Assembly: GCF_036013975.1 (NCBI RefSeq)
Contig: NZ_CP107904.1
Location: forward strand, 2,232,001 to 2,296,000
DNA from: Kitasatospora sp. NBC_00458
GTDB taxonomy: Bacteria > Actinomycetota > Actinomycetes > Streptomycetales > Streptomycetaceae
DNA length: 64,000 bases
Direction: 5' to 3'
Made by a program: the position numbers and the translations under genes. Shown here piece after piece: positions 45,006-54,097 of the stretch. The notes below the pieces were generated by a model, which saw only the letters and a list, made by a program, of their open reading frames with translations, made no database searches and was not told the origin of the DNA. How positions within the stretch are numbered: the stretch's first letter is position 1; each line of letters begins with the position of its first letter.

Positions 45006-45338
45006 ATGGCGACGAACAGCGGTGAGCTTCTCGTGGTGACCACAACCCACGACGAGGAGGCGAAGGCCCGGGCGCTGGCGGCGGACGTGGTGGGGGCACG
45101 GCTCGCGGCCTGCGCGCAGGTGTACCCGATCCGGTCCGTGTACTGGTGGGACGGCGAGGTCCAGGACGCGGCGGAGTGGCGGATCGACCTCAAGACGCGC
45201 GCCGAACTCGCCCCCGAACTGGTGGAGTTCATCGGCGAACGGCACGAGTACGACACACCCGAGGTCGTCGCCGTGCCGGTGGTGGCGGGCAGCGCCGCGT
45301 ACCTGGAGTGGGTGCGGACGGAGACGGCGGGGCGGTGA
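45006..45338 (+). CDS. cutA: CutA divalent-cation tolerance protein
   Basis: This 110-residue protein matches CutA across its length: VVTTTHDEEAKARALA at the N-terminus, ACAQVYPIRSVYWWDGEV in the middle, and the E-W-R-I-D-L-K-T segment. CutA forms a very stable trimer of ferredoxin-like fold. A role in copper tolerance was first proposed, but its physiological role is unclear. The start is ATG at 45006. A strong hairpin follows. Confidence 0.93.
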   Translation: MATNSGELLVVTTTHDEEAKARALAADVVGARLAACAQVYPIRSVYWWDGEVQDAAEWRIDLKTRAELAPELVEFIGERHEYDTPEVVAVPVVAGSAAYLEWVRTETAGR

Positions 45339-45344
45339 GAGGAG

Positions 45345-45377
45345 CGCAGGAAGTCGACGGGATCGACTTCCTGCGCG
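45345..45377. terminator. Bidirectional terminator
   Basis: A 14-base perfect stem (45345-45358 with 45364-45377) encloses a 5-base loop between the convergent cutA and eis-like genes. Confidence 0.8.
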
Positions 45378-45465
45378 GGGAGCGAGCCGGGTTCGGGGGG
45401 CGCGGCTGCGGTGGCCGCGGCGGGTGGGGCGAGGAGCGGTGGAGCGTCCTCGTCCCGCTGCGCCG

Positions 45466-46695
45466 TCAGAACCAGTGCAGGCAGTGCGGCGGCTGCTCCG
45501 TGCGGAAGAGGGTGTCGGCGACCGCGGCCGCGCCGGGGCGGTGGGCCCGGATGCGGCCGGCGCGGACGAGGGTGCTCGGGGTGGTGCCGCCGAGGTAGAC
45601 CGAGCCCAGGTCGCTCACGTCGAGGCCGAGGTCCGGCTCCCGGTCCGTCTCGACGCACTCCGCCCTGCCGTCCCGGACGGTCAGCAGGTACCGGTTCCGC
45701 TCACCGAGGAAGGCGTCGTCGACGTCGAGCACCAGCTCCCCGTCCGCGTACCACTCCCGTGCGGCCAGGGCGCGCGGGACGTCCAGCAGCCGCACCCAGA
45801 GCCAGTCGTCCTCGGCGCCCGTCTGGCCGGCGCGGATGTCCGCCAGCTGCCAGCGCAGCGGGTGCCAGGCCGGGACGTGCTTGAACACGACCTGGCCGAT
45901 CAGGTCGTGGCCGAGCACCGTCCGGGCCAGCGCCGTGAACACGTGGTCGTCGAGGGCGATGACCTCGTCCACCGTCAGGATGCTGCTCCCGTTCACCCGG
46001 TCGGGGTCGCCGAGCGCGTAACTGGCGTAGCCGTCCGGGGTGCCGCCGGCGTCGCGGTGCAGGACGACGTAGCGCGGCGCCGGGGAGATCGGGGCCTGTC
46101 CGGCCCGCAGGGCCCACCAGCGGTGCGGGCGGGAGAGCGCCCCGGGCTGGGTGCGGCGGTAGCGGTCGTAGAGGTCCTCCAGGATCTCCCGGCAGTCGTC
46201 GCTCCGCAGCAGTTCGACGGAGCCGGTGTCCTCGCCACCGGCCTTCGGGGTCGCGAGGGCGGCCCGGTGGCGCGGTACGGTCAGCCGGTTGGTGTACGTC
46301 GCCGGTCCGTAGCCGAACCGGCGGTAGATCACGGCCTCCGAGGCCAGCAGCACCGAGAGGAACTCGCCCCGCCCGCGGATGTCGGAGAGCTGGCGCCGCA
46401 TCATCGCGGTGAGCGCGCCGCGCCGCCGGTGCGAGGGTGCGACTCCGACGCCGGTGACGCCGGAGACCGGGACGACGGCGCCCCCGGGCAGGGTCAGTTC
46501 GAAGGAGTACGCGGCGGCGGTGCCGACGGGCCGGCCCTCGTCCGTCACTGCGAACAGGCCGCGGTCCGGCTCGAACGCCGACCACCAGGCCCCGCCGCCG
46601 TCCTCGGTGGTGGTGCCGGGGAACAGCCCGAACGCCGAGTGCATCGTGGCGATGAACACCTCACGGTCCTGCTCGGTCGTGGCACGGATCTCCAT
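45466..46695 (-). CDS. Eis-type GNAT N-acetyltransferase
   Basis: This 409-residue protein is built like mycobacterial Eis: an N-terminal GNAT domain with the acetyl-CoA motif GVGVAPSHRRRGALTAMM, a second GNAT-like domain, and a C-terminal sterol-carrier-protein-like domain. It ends in CLHWF, matching the terminal Phe carboxylate used as catalytic base in Eis. Eis acetylates amines of aminoglycosides and other substrates; whether this homologue modifies an antibiotic is unknown. ATG at 46695 begins the family N-terminus (MEIRATTEQDREVF). Confidence 0.9.
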   Translation of the reverse strand: MEIRATTEQDREVFIATMHSAFGLFPGTTTEDGGGAWWSAFEPDRGLFAVTDEGRPVGTAAAYSFELTLPGGAVVPVSGVTGVGVAPSHRRRGALTAMMRRQLSDIRGRGEFLSVLLASEAVIYRRFGYGPATYTNRLTVPRHRAALATPKAGGEDTGSVELLRSDDCREILEDLYDRYRRTQPGALSRPHRWWALRAGQAPISPAPRYVVLHRDAGGTPDGYASYALGDPDRVNGSSILTVDEVIALDDHVFTALARTVLGHDLIGQVVFKHVPAWHPLRWQLADIRAGQTGAEDDWLWVRLLDVPRALAAREWYADGELVLDVDDAFLGERNRYLLTVRDGRAECVETDREPDLGLDVSDLGSVYLGGTTPSTLVRAGRIRAHRPGAAAVADTLFRTEQPPHCLHWF

Positions 46696-47084
46696 CGGTT
46701 CTGCGGCCTCCCCTGGTCGTCCGCGCCACCTCCCGTGGCGCCGCCACAGTCCAGCCGCGCCACCCTCCCAGGTCAAGCGAATTACACCTCCGGGCCCCCT
46801 CCCCTCCCCTGGTCCCAGGGACCCGGGCGGCCCAGGGCGGTGGGGGGGCCGATGCCCTGCCCCGATGCCGCGGGCAGCCTGCTCGCCTGCCACGTCGTCC
46901 CCCTGCCTGGAACTCGTGGCCGTCCGCCGGGTCGCCCCACCACCGGGGAGTCCCGAATGCCCGCGGTCCCCTCCTCTGCTCGGAGGTGCGGCGCGTCCGG
47001 CGCGGCGTCCGTCCCCGCCCTCCCGTGTGCACACCCGGCCGCCGTGGGGAAGGGCCCAGCAAGGAACGAGGCGCCCCCGCCGGG
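46696..47084. other. Intergenic region with candidate promoter
   Basis: This 389-base gap lies between the eis-like gene and the VanZ gene, which lies further right on the same strand. On the minus strand, TTGACC (46771-46776) and TGGACT (46748-46753) are 17 bases apart and could drive the eis-like gene. I see no gene in the remainder. Confidence 0.4.
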
Positions 47085-47594
47085 TCAGGCGCGCCGGAGG
47101 ACCGGGCGGGCGGGCAGGCCCAGCAGCGCGCCGAGGGCGAGGCCGAGCAGCGCCGCGAGGGCGTCGCGGGTGTCGCAGGGGTGGCCGAGGGCGGGGACGG
47201 CGTACTGCACGGCTTCCAGCCCGGCGGGCAGGAGGCCCGCTCCGAGGAGGAGGGCGGCGGCACGGCCGCGGGAGCCGGTGAGGGCGGCGGCGAGGCCGAT
47301 CGGGGCGAAGAGCAGGGGGCCGAGCCACTCCGCCGGCGGACGCGGGCCGCTCACGCCGAGGGTGCAGTGGCGGACGGCACCGGACCAGGAGAGCGCCTGC
47401 CAGAACGGCCGGGGGTGGTCGGGCAGCAGGGTCAGGGTCGCCACTCCGCCGAGGGCGAGCAGCAGGACGAAGCCGACCGCCCAGTGGGTGCGCAGCAGGC
47501 GCCCGACCGGGCGGTTCAGCAGGGCGGCCGGCACCAGGGAGGCGAACAGTCCGGGCCAGAACATCGGCAGCCCGTCCAACACACTTTTGATCAC
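47085..47594 (-). CDS. VanZ-family membrane protein
   Basis: This 169-residue protein has four or five hydrophobic segments and VanZ-like features: NRPVGRLLRTHWAV near the start and a late EAVQYAVPALGHPCDTRDAL, the conserved E-xxQ and RD positions. VanZ raises teicoplanin resistance in enterococci; actinomycete homologues are of unknown role. GTG at 47594 is chosen because the membrane protein begins there; RBS is weak. Upstream frame extension runs through the divergent lipoprotein gene and is a shadow. Confidence 0.82.
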   Translation of the reverse strand: MIKSVLDGLPMFWPGLFASLVPAALLNRPVGRLLRTHWAVGFVLLLALGGVATLTLLPDHPRPFWQALSWSGAVRHCTLGVSGPRPPAEWLGPLLFAPIGLAAALTGSRGRAAALLLGAGLLPAGLEAVQYAVPALGHPCDTRDALAALLGLALGALLGLPARPVLRRA

Positions 47595-47715
47595 TTCCGC
47601 ACGGACGCCGTCACCGGCCGCCCGGTTCTGCCCGGGATCGAGTTCGCATCCGACCGATCCCCTACCTGACGAGCCGTTAGACTCGGCCGACGTGTTCGAG
47701 GAGGGGGATCCACCG

Positions 47716-48162
47716 ATGAAGCACCGTCCGTTCGTGGCCGGGGCGGCCGCCGTAGCCGTAGCCGTAGCACTGCTCGCCACCGCCTGCCGGTCGAACGTCG
47801 GGACCGGTCCGCGGGAGGCGCCGGAGCAGCCCGCGGCCCACGCGCCCTCCGCGATGCCGGCGGCACCCGGGGCCGAGGACGGCGCGGCGGCCTTCGCCCG
47901 GTACGTCGAAGGGCACGGGACGGCGGAGCAGCGGGCGGCCGTCCTGGGCCATGTCACCCGGCTGAACCGCTCCGTGCCGCAGGACGACCACGTCAACACC
48001 TATCTGGCCACCGACCACCCGGAGGCGGTGGACTCCCGGACCCGGGCCATCGTCCGCGCCTACCTGGACTGGGCCGGGCCGGGCGACCCGGCCCGGATGC
48101 TCGTCCTCTACAACGCCTCCGGCGCCGTCATGGGCGCGGTCCGCGTCGCCGACTGGCGCTGA
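47716..48162 (+). CDS. Small lipoprotein of unknown function
   Basis: This 148-residue protein has a signal peptide with hydrophobic core (about 8-22) and a lipobox-like LLATAC with Cys at 24. A Pro/Ala linker leads to a compact domain (about 55-148). FARYVEGHGTAEQRAAVLGHV and RMLVLYNASG are its most distinctive parts. No family is recognised. ATG at 47716 follows GAGGGGG. It is divergent from the VanZ gene. Confidence 0.75.
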   Translation: MKHRPFVAGAAAVAVAVALLATACRSNVGTGPREAPEQPAAHAPSAMPAAPGAEDGAAAFARYVEGHGTAEQRAAVLGHVTRLNRSVPQDDHVNTYLATDHPEAVDSRTRAIVRAYLDWAGPGDPARMLVLYNASGAVMGAVRVADWR

Positions 48163-48174
48163 TCCCACCGCTCT

Positions 48175-49008
48175 TCAGGCCACCCGCTCGCCGCTCGGGT
48201 CGCGGCGGTCCGCCCCGCCGCCCGCCATGGCGTCGCGGACGCCCCGCGAGAGGCGTTCGGCTATCGCCGCGACCACGGTGCGCGGGCGGCGCGGGGCCAG
48301 GTGGGCGCTGACCTTGTTCGCGAGGCCGGGGACGGCGTAGGAGCGGTCGGCGTCGAACGCCCGCAGCGCCGCCCGGACGACCGGCTCGGGGGTCGCGAAG
48401 CCGCCCGTGACGGCGGCCTTCCTCGTCCCGATGACGTTGAAGAACTCGGTCTCCACCGGCCCGGGGCAGAAGGCGAGGACGCGGATGCCGCGCCGCCGGT
48501 ACTCCTGGCGGAGCGCGAGGCTGAAGTTGAGCACGAAGGTCTTGGACGCGCCGTAGACGGCGAAGTAGGGCGTCGGCTGGAAGCCCGCCGTGGAGGCCAC
48601 GTTGATCACCCCGCCGCGGCCGCGGGCGAGCATGCCGGGCAGCAGTTCGTGGGTGAGGTCGACGAGCGAGACGACGTTGACCATCAGCTGGTCGTGGTCG
48701 CGCCGCCCGTCGATCGTCTCGAACGGGCCGCAGGTGCCGAATCCGGCGTTGTTGACCAGCAGGTCCACGGCCAGCCCCCGGTCGGCGAGTTCGGCGCCGA
48801 CGCGGCGGCCGGCGTCCGGCTCGGAGAGGTCCTGGACGAGGACGTGGGCGGTGACGCCGTGGGCCTCGCCGAGGCGCTCGGCGAGGTCGTGCAGGCGGTC
48901 GGCGGAGCGGGCGACGAGGACGAGGTCGTGGCCGCGCGCGGCGAGCTGGGCGGCGAACTCCGCACCGAGGCCGGAGGACGCGCCGGTGATCAAAGCGGTG
49001 GTGCGCAC
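48175..49008 (-). CDS. SDR-family oxidoreductase (dehydrogenase)
   Basis: This 277-residue classical SDR has TTALITGASSGLGAEFA at the N-terminus, DLLVNNAGFG in the middle, and catalytic Ser in INVASTAGF with YGASK. A C-terminal extension of about 30 residues follows. GTG at 49008 is preceded by AGGAG at 7 bases, which decides the start. It is divergent from a TetR gene, the classic arrangement for a regulated oxidoreductase. Palindromes lie in the shared 168-base region. The substrate is unknown. Confidence 0.93.
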   Translation of the reverse strand: MRTTALITGASSGLGAEFAAQLAARGHDLVLVARSADRLHDLAERLGEAHGVTAHVLVQDLSEPDAGRRVGAELADRGLAVDLLVNNAGFGTCGPFETIDGRRDHDQLMVNVVSLVDLTHELLPGMLARGRGGVINVASTAGFQPTPYFAVYGASKTFVLNFSLALRQEYRRRGIRVLAFCPGPVETEFFNVIGTRKAAVTGGFATPEPVVRAALRAFDADRSYAVPGLANKVSAHLAPRRPRTVVAAIAERLSRGVRDAMAGGGADRRDPSGERVA

Positions 49009-49062
49009 AGTGGTGCTCCTTCTCCCGTGGACCGTGCGGAGCCGGGTACGGCGCTCCGCTAT

Positions 49063-49098
49063 CTGTGACACCACAGTATCGAATGGAGGCAGATCTGC
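49063..49098. promoter_or_regulatory. Candidate TetR operators
   Basis: CTGTG-ACAC-CACAG (49063-49076) and the perfect palindrome GCAGATCTGC (49089-49098) lie between the divergent SDR and TetR genes. Either could be the TetR site controlling both. Confidence 0.45.
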
Positions 49099-49176
49099 AA
49101 CACTGATGTGTCAGTTATTTGCGAAGCGACTCCCCCGCTGTACCGTTTCGGGGTACGACCGAGCTGGAGGCAACAG

Positions 49177-49806
49177 ATGAGCAAGACGGCTGGCCGCCCC
49201 CTGCGCGCCGACGCGGAGCGCAGCGTCCGCGCGATCCTGGCCGCCGCGGAGCGCGTCCTGGCCGAGAACCCCGGCGCGTCCATGGAGCAGATCGCGGAGG
49301 CCGCCGGGGTCACCCGGACCACCGTCCACCGGCGGTTCGCCAACCGGCAGGCGCTCGTGGACGCACTGGCCACCGAGGCGGCGGCGAAGCTCGCGGAGGC
49401 CATCGAGGACGGGCACCCCGAGACCGCGCCGCCGCTCGTCGCGCTGCACCGCGCCACCGCCAACGTGCTCCGGGTCAAGGGCGCCTGGGGCTTCGCCCTC
49501 GGGCCCGCGGCCGCCGAGAGCGAGCAGGCCGTCCGGACGCACCGGGAGATCGCGCGCCGCTGCACCGAACTGCTCGGCCGGCTCCGGTCCCAGGGCGTGA
49601 TCGCCCCGGACGCCGACCTGGAGTGGGTCCGCCGCGTCTTCTACGCCCTCATCGGCGAAGTCCTGCACGGCGAGACGCTGCACGGCGCGCACGCCGCCGA
49701 CCCGGCCGCCGTCCCGGCCCCCGACGCGGCCGCCGACCCCGAGGCGCTCGCGGCCAGGATCGTCGACACCCTCCTCCACGGCGTCGGCCCGCGCACCCGC
49801 CACTGA
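49177..49806 (+). CDS. TetR-family transcriptional regulator
   Basis: This 209-residue regulator has the TetR helix-turn-helix at about 18-62 (AGVTRTTVHRRFANRQALVDAL) and a helical ligand domain. ATG at 49177 follows GGAGG at 6 bases, so an upstream in-frame GTG is rejected. It probably represses the divergent SDR gene and itself. Confidence 0.92.
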   Translation: MSKTAGRPLRADAERSVRAILAAAERVLAENPGASMEQIAEAAGVTRTTVHRRFANRQALVDALATEAAAKLAEAIEDGHPETAPPLVALHRATANVLRVKGAWGFALGPAAAESEQAVRTHREIARRCTELLGRLRSQGVIAPDADLEWVRRVFYALIGEVLHGETLHGAHAADPAAVPAPDAAADPEALAARIVDTLLHGVGPRTRH

Positions 49807-49842
49807 CCCCGGGGCGCACGCCACTGACCCCGGGGCGCACGC
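49801..49842. repeat. 21-bp exact tandem duplication
   Basis: CACTGACCCCGGGGCGCACG plus C occurs twice in direct succession. The first copy holds the TetR stop codon. The unit includes CCCCGGGG. Confidence 0.85.
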
Positions 49843-49855
49843 CGCCGAACTCCCG

Positions 49856-50545
49856 TCAGTGGCAGGCCTGCTGCGCCTGCTCGGCCCGCACCGTCTCCAC
49901 CAACCGGGCCGCTGCGCGCTTCTGGGCGTCCAGGGCCGAGGCGTCGGGCCGCGGGGGATAGATGCTCAGATCCAGCATCACATTGACCAGGGCCACCCGG
50001 GTCGGATCCCCCTCGCAGAAGTCCATCACCGCGGCGCCGCCCGGATCCGCCACGACACCGCGCCCGGCCAGTTCACCGACGGGAGTCTCGTCGGGCGAAC
50101 CGGTGGCATCGGCCGACTCGCCCATCACCCGGACAGTGACGGCCTCCTCGCCGTCCACCTTGATCACACAGGTCCGCAGAACGCCCTCGCCTTCGCCTTC
50201 GCCTTCGCCGACCGGCTTCTCCCGCCGTTCCTCGGTGCCCGCACGACCCTTCGGCAACAGGGTGTCGAGCGGGGTCCCGGCCTCCCGCTTCAGCCCGCAG
50301 AGCGTCTGCTTCACCACCGGCCCGTCGTCGGCACCGACCAGGACCACGCCGCCGGCCACCGCCGCGACCAGGGCGAGGGCACCGCCGACCAGCGCCCAGC
50401 GAGGGGCCGTCGGACGACGCCTCCCGCCGTCCGCCGACTCGACCACGCCGACCGGCCCGCTCGCATCCACCGGCCCGCTCGCGTCCACCGCGTCGGCGGA
50501 CCGCGCTATCGACCCGGCCTGCTCGGCAACCGGTTCACGCTCCAT
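49856..50545 (-). CDS. Single-pass membrane protein with extracellular domain
   Basis: This 229-residue protein has a cytosolic N-terminus (about 1-50), one transmembrane helix (about 52-72), and an extracellular domain with three cysteines that may form disulfides. A short Gly-Glu repeat (EGEGEGEG) lies near residue 121. No family motif is seen. ATG at 50545 follows GAGGGAG. It may be a cell-surface or signalling protein; the function is unknown. Confidence 0.7.
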   Translation of the reverse strand: MEREPVAEQAGSIARSADAVDASGPVDASGPVGVVESADGGRRRPTAPRWALVGGALALVAAVAGGVVLVGADDGPVVKQTLCGLKREAGTPLDTLLPKGRAGTEERREKPVGEGEGEGEGVLRTCVIKVDGEEAVTVRVMGESADATGSPDETPVGELAGRGVVADPGGAAVMDFCEGDPTRVALVNVMLDLSIYPPRPDASALDAQKRAAARLVETVRAEQAQQACH

Positions 50546-50676
50546 GGGGGCACTCCCTCTCGCGCCGGGAACCCGCCCGCGCACCAGCCTTGATCAACAG
50601 TGAGGCGCAGGCTACCGGACCGGCCCGGCGCCCCGGGAAGCACTTTCGGACCGGCTCGACCCCGGAGCCGGGCGCC

Positions 50677-50725
50677 CAACTGCCAGTTGTCGCATGATAA
50701 TCATCTATCTCCCTCTATCGAGGGA
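50677..50725 (+). promoter_or_regulatory. Palindrome-rich promoter of the P450-rppA operon
   Basis: CAACTG-C-CAGTTG (50677-50689) is followed by ATGATAATCAT (50694-50704), which includes a good -10 GATAAT. A TCCCTC-TATC-GAGGGA hairpin (50710-50725) comes next. The region is AT-rich compared with its surroundings. ATGATAATCAT also resembles the core of Fur-type metal boxes. The features suggest tight transcriptional control. Confidence 0.5.
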
Positions 50726-50833
50726 ACTATCGCCCTTGTCCACATTTTCTCGGCCAGGCGGGGGAACATCAGCACGTCCGCGCCCGAACCATCCCCCGGT
50801 CGGGCGGCAGCACCCCGGCCCCTGGATCAGCCC

Positions 50834-52039
50834 GTGACTACCTCCGCCCCCGTGTGGGACTGCCCCTTCAACCACACCGACGGCCTGGAGTTCGACCCCC
50901 TCCTCAAGCGCCTGCTCACCGAGGAGCCGATCGCCAGGATCCGTCTCCCGCACGGCGAGGGCGAGGCCTGGCTGGCCACCCGCTACGAGGACGTCCGCGT
51001 CGTCACCACCGACCGGCGGTTCAGCCGGGCCGCCGGCATCGGCCGCGACCTGCCCCGGATGACGCCCGCCCCGATCGCCCAGGTCGAGTCGATCAACCTG
51101 ATGGACCCGCCGGCCCACAACCGGCTCCGCCGCCTGGTCGCGCAGGGCTTCACCAACCGCCAGGTCGAGCGGATGCGTTCCCACACCCAGGGCGTCGTCG
51201 ACGGCTACCTGGACGGCATGGAGGAGCACGGGGCCCCCGCCGACCTCGTCCACCACCTCTCCAGCCGGCTCCCGCTCACCACCATCTGCGAGCTGCTGGA
51301 GATCCCGGAGCAGGACCGCGCCGAACTCCGCGGCCACGCCGTCGCGATGATGTCGATGGGGCCCGGCAGCGGCGCCGGCCAGGTCGACGCCAAGGCCGCC
51401 CTGCGCGACTACTTCGCCGAACTCACCGCGGCCCGCCGGCGCTCGCCCGGCGAGGACCTGATCAGCGCGCTCGCCACCGCCCGGGACGGCGCCGAACTGC
51501 TGGACGACGACGAACTCGCCGTCATGGCCATGGTCCTGCTGGTCACCGGCCACGACACCAGCACCTACCAGCTCTCCAACATCACCTACACCCTGCTGAC
51601 CCACCCCGAGCAGCTCGCCAAGCTGCGCGCCCAGCCGGAGCTGCTGCCGCGCGCCCTGGAGGAGCTGCTCCGCTTCATCCCGTTCCGGCAGGGCGTCGGC
51701 ATCGCCCGGGTCGCCACCGAGGACGTCGAGCTGGGCGGCGTGCTGATCCGCGCCGGCGAGCCGGTGCACGTCTCCTACCTGGCCGCCAACCGGGACCCGG
51801 CGATGTTCGAGCGGCCCGACGAGCTGGACCTCGACCGCGGCAGCGCCAACCACATGACCTTCGGCTACGGCACCCACCACTGCCTCGGCGCCCACCTGGC
51901 CCGGATGGAGCTCCAGGTCGCCATCGGCACCCTGCTGCGGCGCTTCCCCGGGCTGCGGCTCGCCGTCCCGCCCGCCGAGCTGGACTGGCGGACCGGCTCG
52001 ATCTGGCGCTACCCGCAGACCCTCCCGGTCGCCTGGTGA
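50834..52039 (+). CDS. Cytochrome P450, CYP158-like
   Basis: This 401-residue P450 has I-helix VTGHDTSTYQ (oxygen-binding Thr), ExxR in EELLR, and the heme-Cys motif FGYGTHHCLGAHLAR. The N-terminus (FDPLLKRLLTEEPIARIRLP) recalls CYP158A enzymes that couple flaviolin. GTG at 50834 is the only start in the frame near the family N-terminus. The rppA gene follows 199 bases downstream, the known genomic partner of this family. A likely role is oxidative coupling of a naphthoquinone pigment. Confidence 0.92.
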   Translation: MTTSAPVWDCPFNHTDGLEFDPLLKRLLTEEPIARIRLPHGEGEAWLATRYEDVRVVTTDRRFSRAAGIGRDLPRMTPAPIAQVESINLMDPPAHNRLRRLVAQGFTNRQVERMRSHTQGVVDGYLDGMEEHGAPADLVHHLSSRLPLTTICELLEIPEQDRAELRGHAVAMMSMGPGSGAGQVDAKAALRDYFAELTAARRRSPGEDLISALATARDGAELLDDDELAVMAMVLLVTGHDTSTYQLSNITYTLLTHPEQLAKLRAQPELLPRALEELLRFIPFRQGVGIARVATEDVELGGVLIRAGEPVHVSYLAANRDPAMFERPDELDLDRGSANHMTFGYGTHHCLGAHLARMELQVAIGTLLRRFPGLRLAVPPAELDWRTGSIWRYPQTLPVAW

Positions 52040-52238
52040 CCATCCCCCCGCCGCCCCGTCCCCGGCAGTCGCGCCGGCCGCCCCCGCCGCGGCACTAGCT
52101 TCCCCCGCCGCCGCCCCCGGCCGCCGACCCGGCGGCACCGCGCCGGCCCGCCCGCGCGGCGGTGCCCGTCAGACGCATCCGCGGGCCACCGCCCGCGCCA
52201 ATCCACCGCCCCGCCCGGGCCACCAGGGGAGTCCACCC

Positions 52239-53399
52239 ATGGCAACACTCTGCCGACCCGCCATCGCCGTGCCCGAGCACGTCATCACCCTCGACGAGAC
52301 CCTCGACCTGGCCCGCACCCTGCACGCCGACCACCCACAACTCGGCCTCGCCCTGCGGCTGATCGAGAACACCGGGGTGCGGACCCGGCACCTCGTCCAG
52401 CCCATCGAGAAGACCCTGGACCACCCGGGCTTCACCGTGCGCAACACCGTCTACGAGCGCGAGGCCAAGCGCCGCGTCCCCGAGGTGGTCGAGCGCGCGC
52501 TCGGCCACGCCGAGCTCGCGGCCCGGGACATCGACCTGATCCTCTACGTCTCCTGCACCGGCTTCATGATGCCCTCGCTGACGGCATGGCTGATCAACAC
52601 CATGGGCTTCCGCTCCGACACCCGGCAACTGCCGATCGCCCAGCTCGGCTGCGCGGCCGGCGGCGCCGCCGTCAACCGGGCGCACGACTTCTGCCGCGCC
52701 TACCCCGGCGCCAACGTGCTGATCGTGGCCTGCGAGTTCTGCTCGCTCTGCTACCAGCCCACCGACATCGGCGTCGGCTCGCTGCTCTCCAACGGCCTGT
52801 TCGGCGACGCGATCGCGGCCGCCGTGCTGCGCGGGCGCGGCGGCGCCGGCATCCACCTGGAGCGGAACGGCTCGCACCTCGTCCCCGACACCGAGGACTG
52901 GATCTCCTACGGGGTCAAGGACACCGGCTTCCACTTCCAGCTCGACAAGCGCGTCCCCGGCACCATGGAGATGCTCGCCCCCGCCCTGCGGGCGCTCGCC
53001 ACCGACCACGCCTGGGACATCTCCGGCCTCGGCTTCTACATCGTCCACGCCGGCGGCCCGCGCATCCTCGACGACCTCTGCCACTTCCTCAACCTGGAGC
53101 CGGCCGCCTTCCGGTTCTCCCGCGCGACGCTCACCGAGCGCGGCAACATCGCCAGCGCCGTCGTCTTCGACGCACTGGCCCGGCTGTTCGAGGAGGGCGA
53201 GGTCACCGAGGGCACCCAGGGGCTGATCGCGGGCTTCGGCCCCGGCATCACCGCCGAGATCTCGCTGGGCAGTTGGGTCGGCGCGCCGCTGGAGGCCGTG
53301 GTCCCGCGCCGGCCCCGGGCGATCGACGCCGCGGAGCTGACGCTGGCTCACCCGACGGCCCCCCTGCTGCGCCCGGCCGGGACTACGATCACCGAATGA
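52239..53399 (+). CDS. rppA: 1,3,6,8-tetrahydroxynaphthalene synthase (type III polyketide synthase)
   Basis: This 386-residue protein matches Streptomyces RppA almost throughout, beginning MATLCRPAIAVPEHVIT. Catalytic C138 lies in QLGCAAGGAAVNRAHDF. His in IVHAGGPR and Asn in ERGNIAS complete the triad. It condenses five malonyl-CoA units to tetrahydroxynaphthalene, which oxidises to flaviolin and feeds HPQ-melanin or related pigments with a P450. The ATG at 52239 gives the exact family N-terminus. Its stop codon overlaps the Nudix start as ATGA, an unusual coupling for rppA in my recollection. Confidence 0.97.
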   Translation: MATLCRPAIAVPEHVITLDETLDLARTLHADHPQLGLALRLIENTGVRTRHLVQPIEKTLDHPGFTVRNTVYEREAKRRVPEVVERALGHAELAARDIDLILYVSCTGFMMPSLTAWLINTMGFRSDTRQLPIAQLGCAAGGAAVNRAHDFCRAYPGANVLIVACEFCSLCYQPTDIGVGSLLSNGLFGDAIAAAVLRGRGGAGIHLERNGSHLVPDTEDWISYGVKDTGFHFQLDKRVPGTMEMLAPALRALATDHAWDISGLGFYIVHAGGPRILDDLCHFLNLEPAAFRFSRATLTERGNIASAVVFDALARLFEEGEVTEGTQGLIAGFGPGITAEISLGSWVGAPLEAVVPRRPRAIDAAELTLAHPTAPLLRPAGTTITE

Positions 53400-54097
53400 C
53401 CGATACCACGGACCGCAAGGGCGCCACTTCCAGAGCCGACCGGACCGCCCGGATCCCCCGGACCGCCTCGGGGGACCGGACCGCCGCGCCGGGCGCCGAC
53501 ACCGACCCGGCCACCACGGCCACCGGGACGGCGGGGGCCGCCGACCGGACCGCCGAGCTGGCCGCCCTCTTCCCCGCGCTGCACGCGCCGCAGTACTGGA
53601 CCTGGGGCCGCTACGACGCGCAGTTCTCCACGGTGCTGCCGCCGGACGAACTGGTCACCAACATCCACCTGGTGGGCTTCACCGACGACGGCCGGGTGGT
53701 GCTCTGCCGCGACGAGCGCGACCACTGGTTCCTGCCCGGCGGCACCCGCGAGGACCGCGAGTCCGTCGAGTCCTGCCTGGTCCGCGAGCTGCGCGAGGAG
53801 GCCGGCGCCCGACTGCTCGGCGAGCCGGTCTGGCTGGGGGCGCACCACTGCGTGACCGAGGACGCCGAGCCGTACCGGCCGTGGCAGCCGCACCCCGAGA
53901 AGGCCTGGCTCTGGGGCTGGGCGGAGATCGTGGTCGACTCCGAGCCGACCAACCCGGACGACGGCGAGCAGGTGGTCGAGGTCCGGGCGGTGGAGCCGGC
54001 CGAGGCGCAGCGGCTGCTGCTGGACGGCCACGACGCCTGGTGGGGCGAGCTCATCGGCCTGGCGATGGAGCTGCGGGAGCGCCCTTCCGGACGCTGA
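53396..54097 (+). CDS. Nudix hydrolase coupled to rppA
   Basis: This 233-residue protein has a Thr/Ala/Arg-rich N-terminal extension (about 1-55) and a Nudix domain. The Nudix box is canonical: GGTREDRESVESCLVRELRE and then EAG, with G-x5-E-x7-R-E-x2-E-E. It hydrolyses a nucleoside diphosphate linked to another moiety, such as ADP-ribose or CoA derivatives. Translational coupling to rppA suggests that it serves that pathway, perhaps through CoA-thioester or nucleotide clean-up; this is inferred. Confidence 0.9.
   Translation: MTDTTDRKGATSRADRTARIPRTASGDRTAAPGADTDPATTATGTAGAADRTAELAALFPALHAPQYWTWGRYDAQFSTVLPPDELVTNIHLVGFTDDGRVVLCRDERDHWFLPGGTREDRESVESCLVRELREEAGARLLGEPVWLGAHHCVTEDAEPYRPWQPHPEKAWLWGWAEIVVDSEPTNPDDGEQVVEVRAVEPAEAQRLLLDGHDAWWGELIGLAMELRERPSGR

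Noticed and set aside
46661..47263. 200-codon minus-strand frame upstream of the eis-like gene
   Set aside because: Ser/Pro/Arg-rich shadow of the VanZ gene in another frame.
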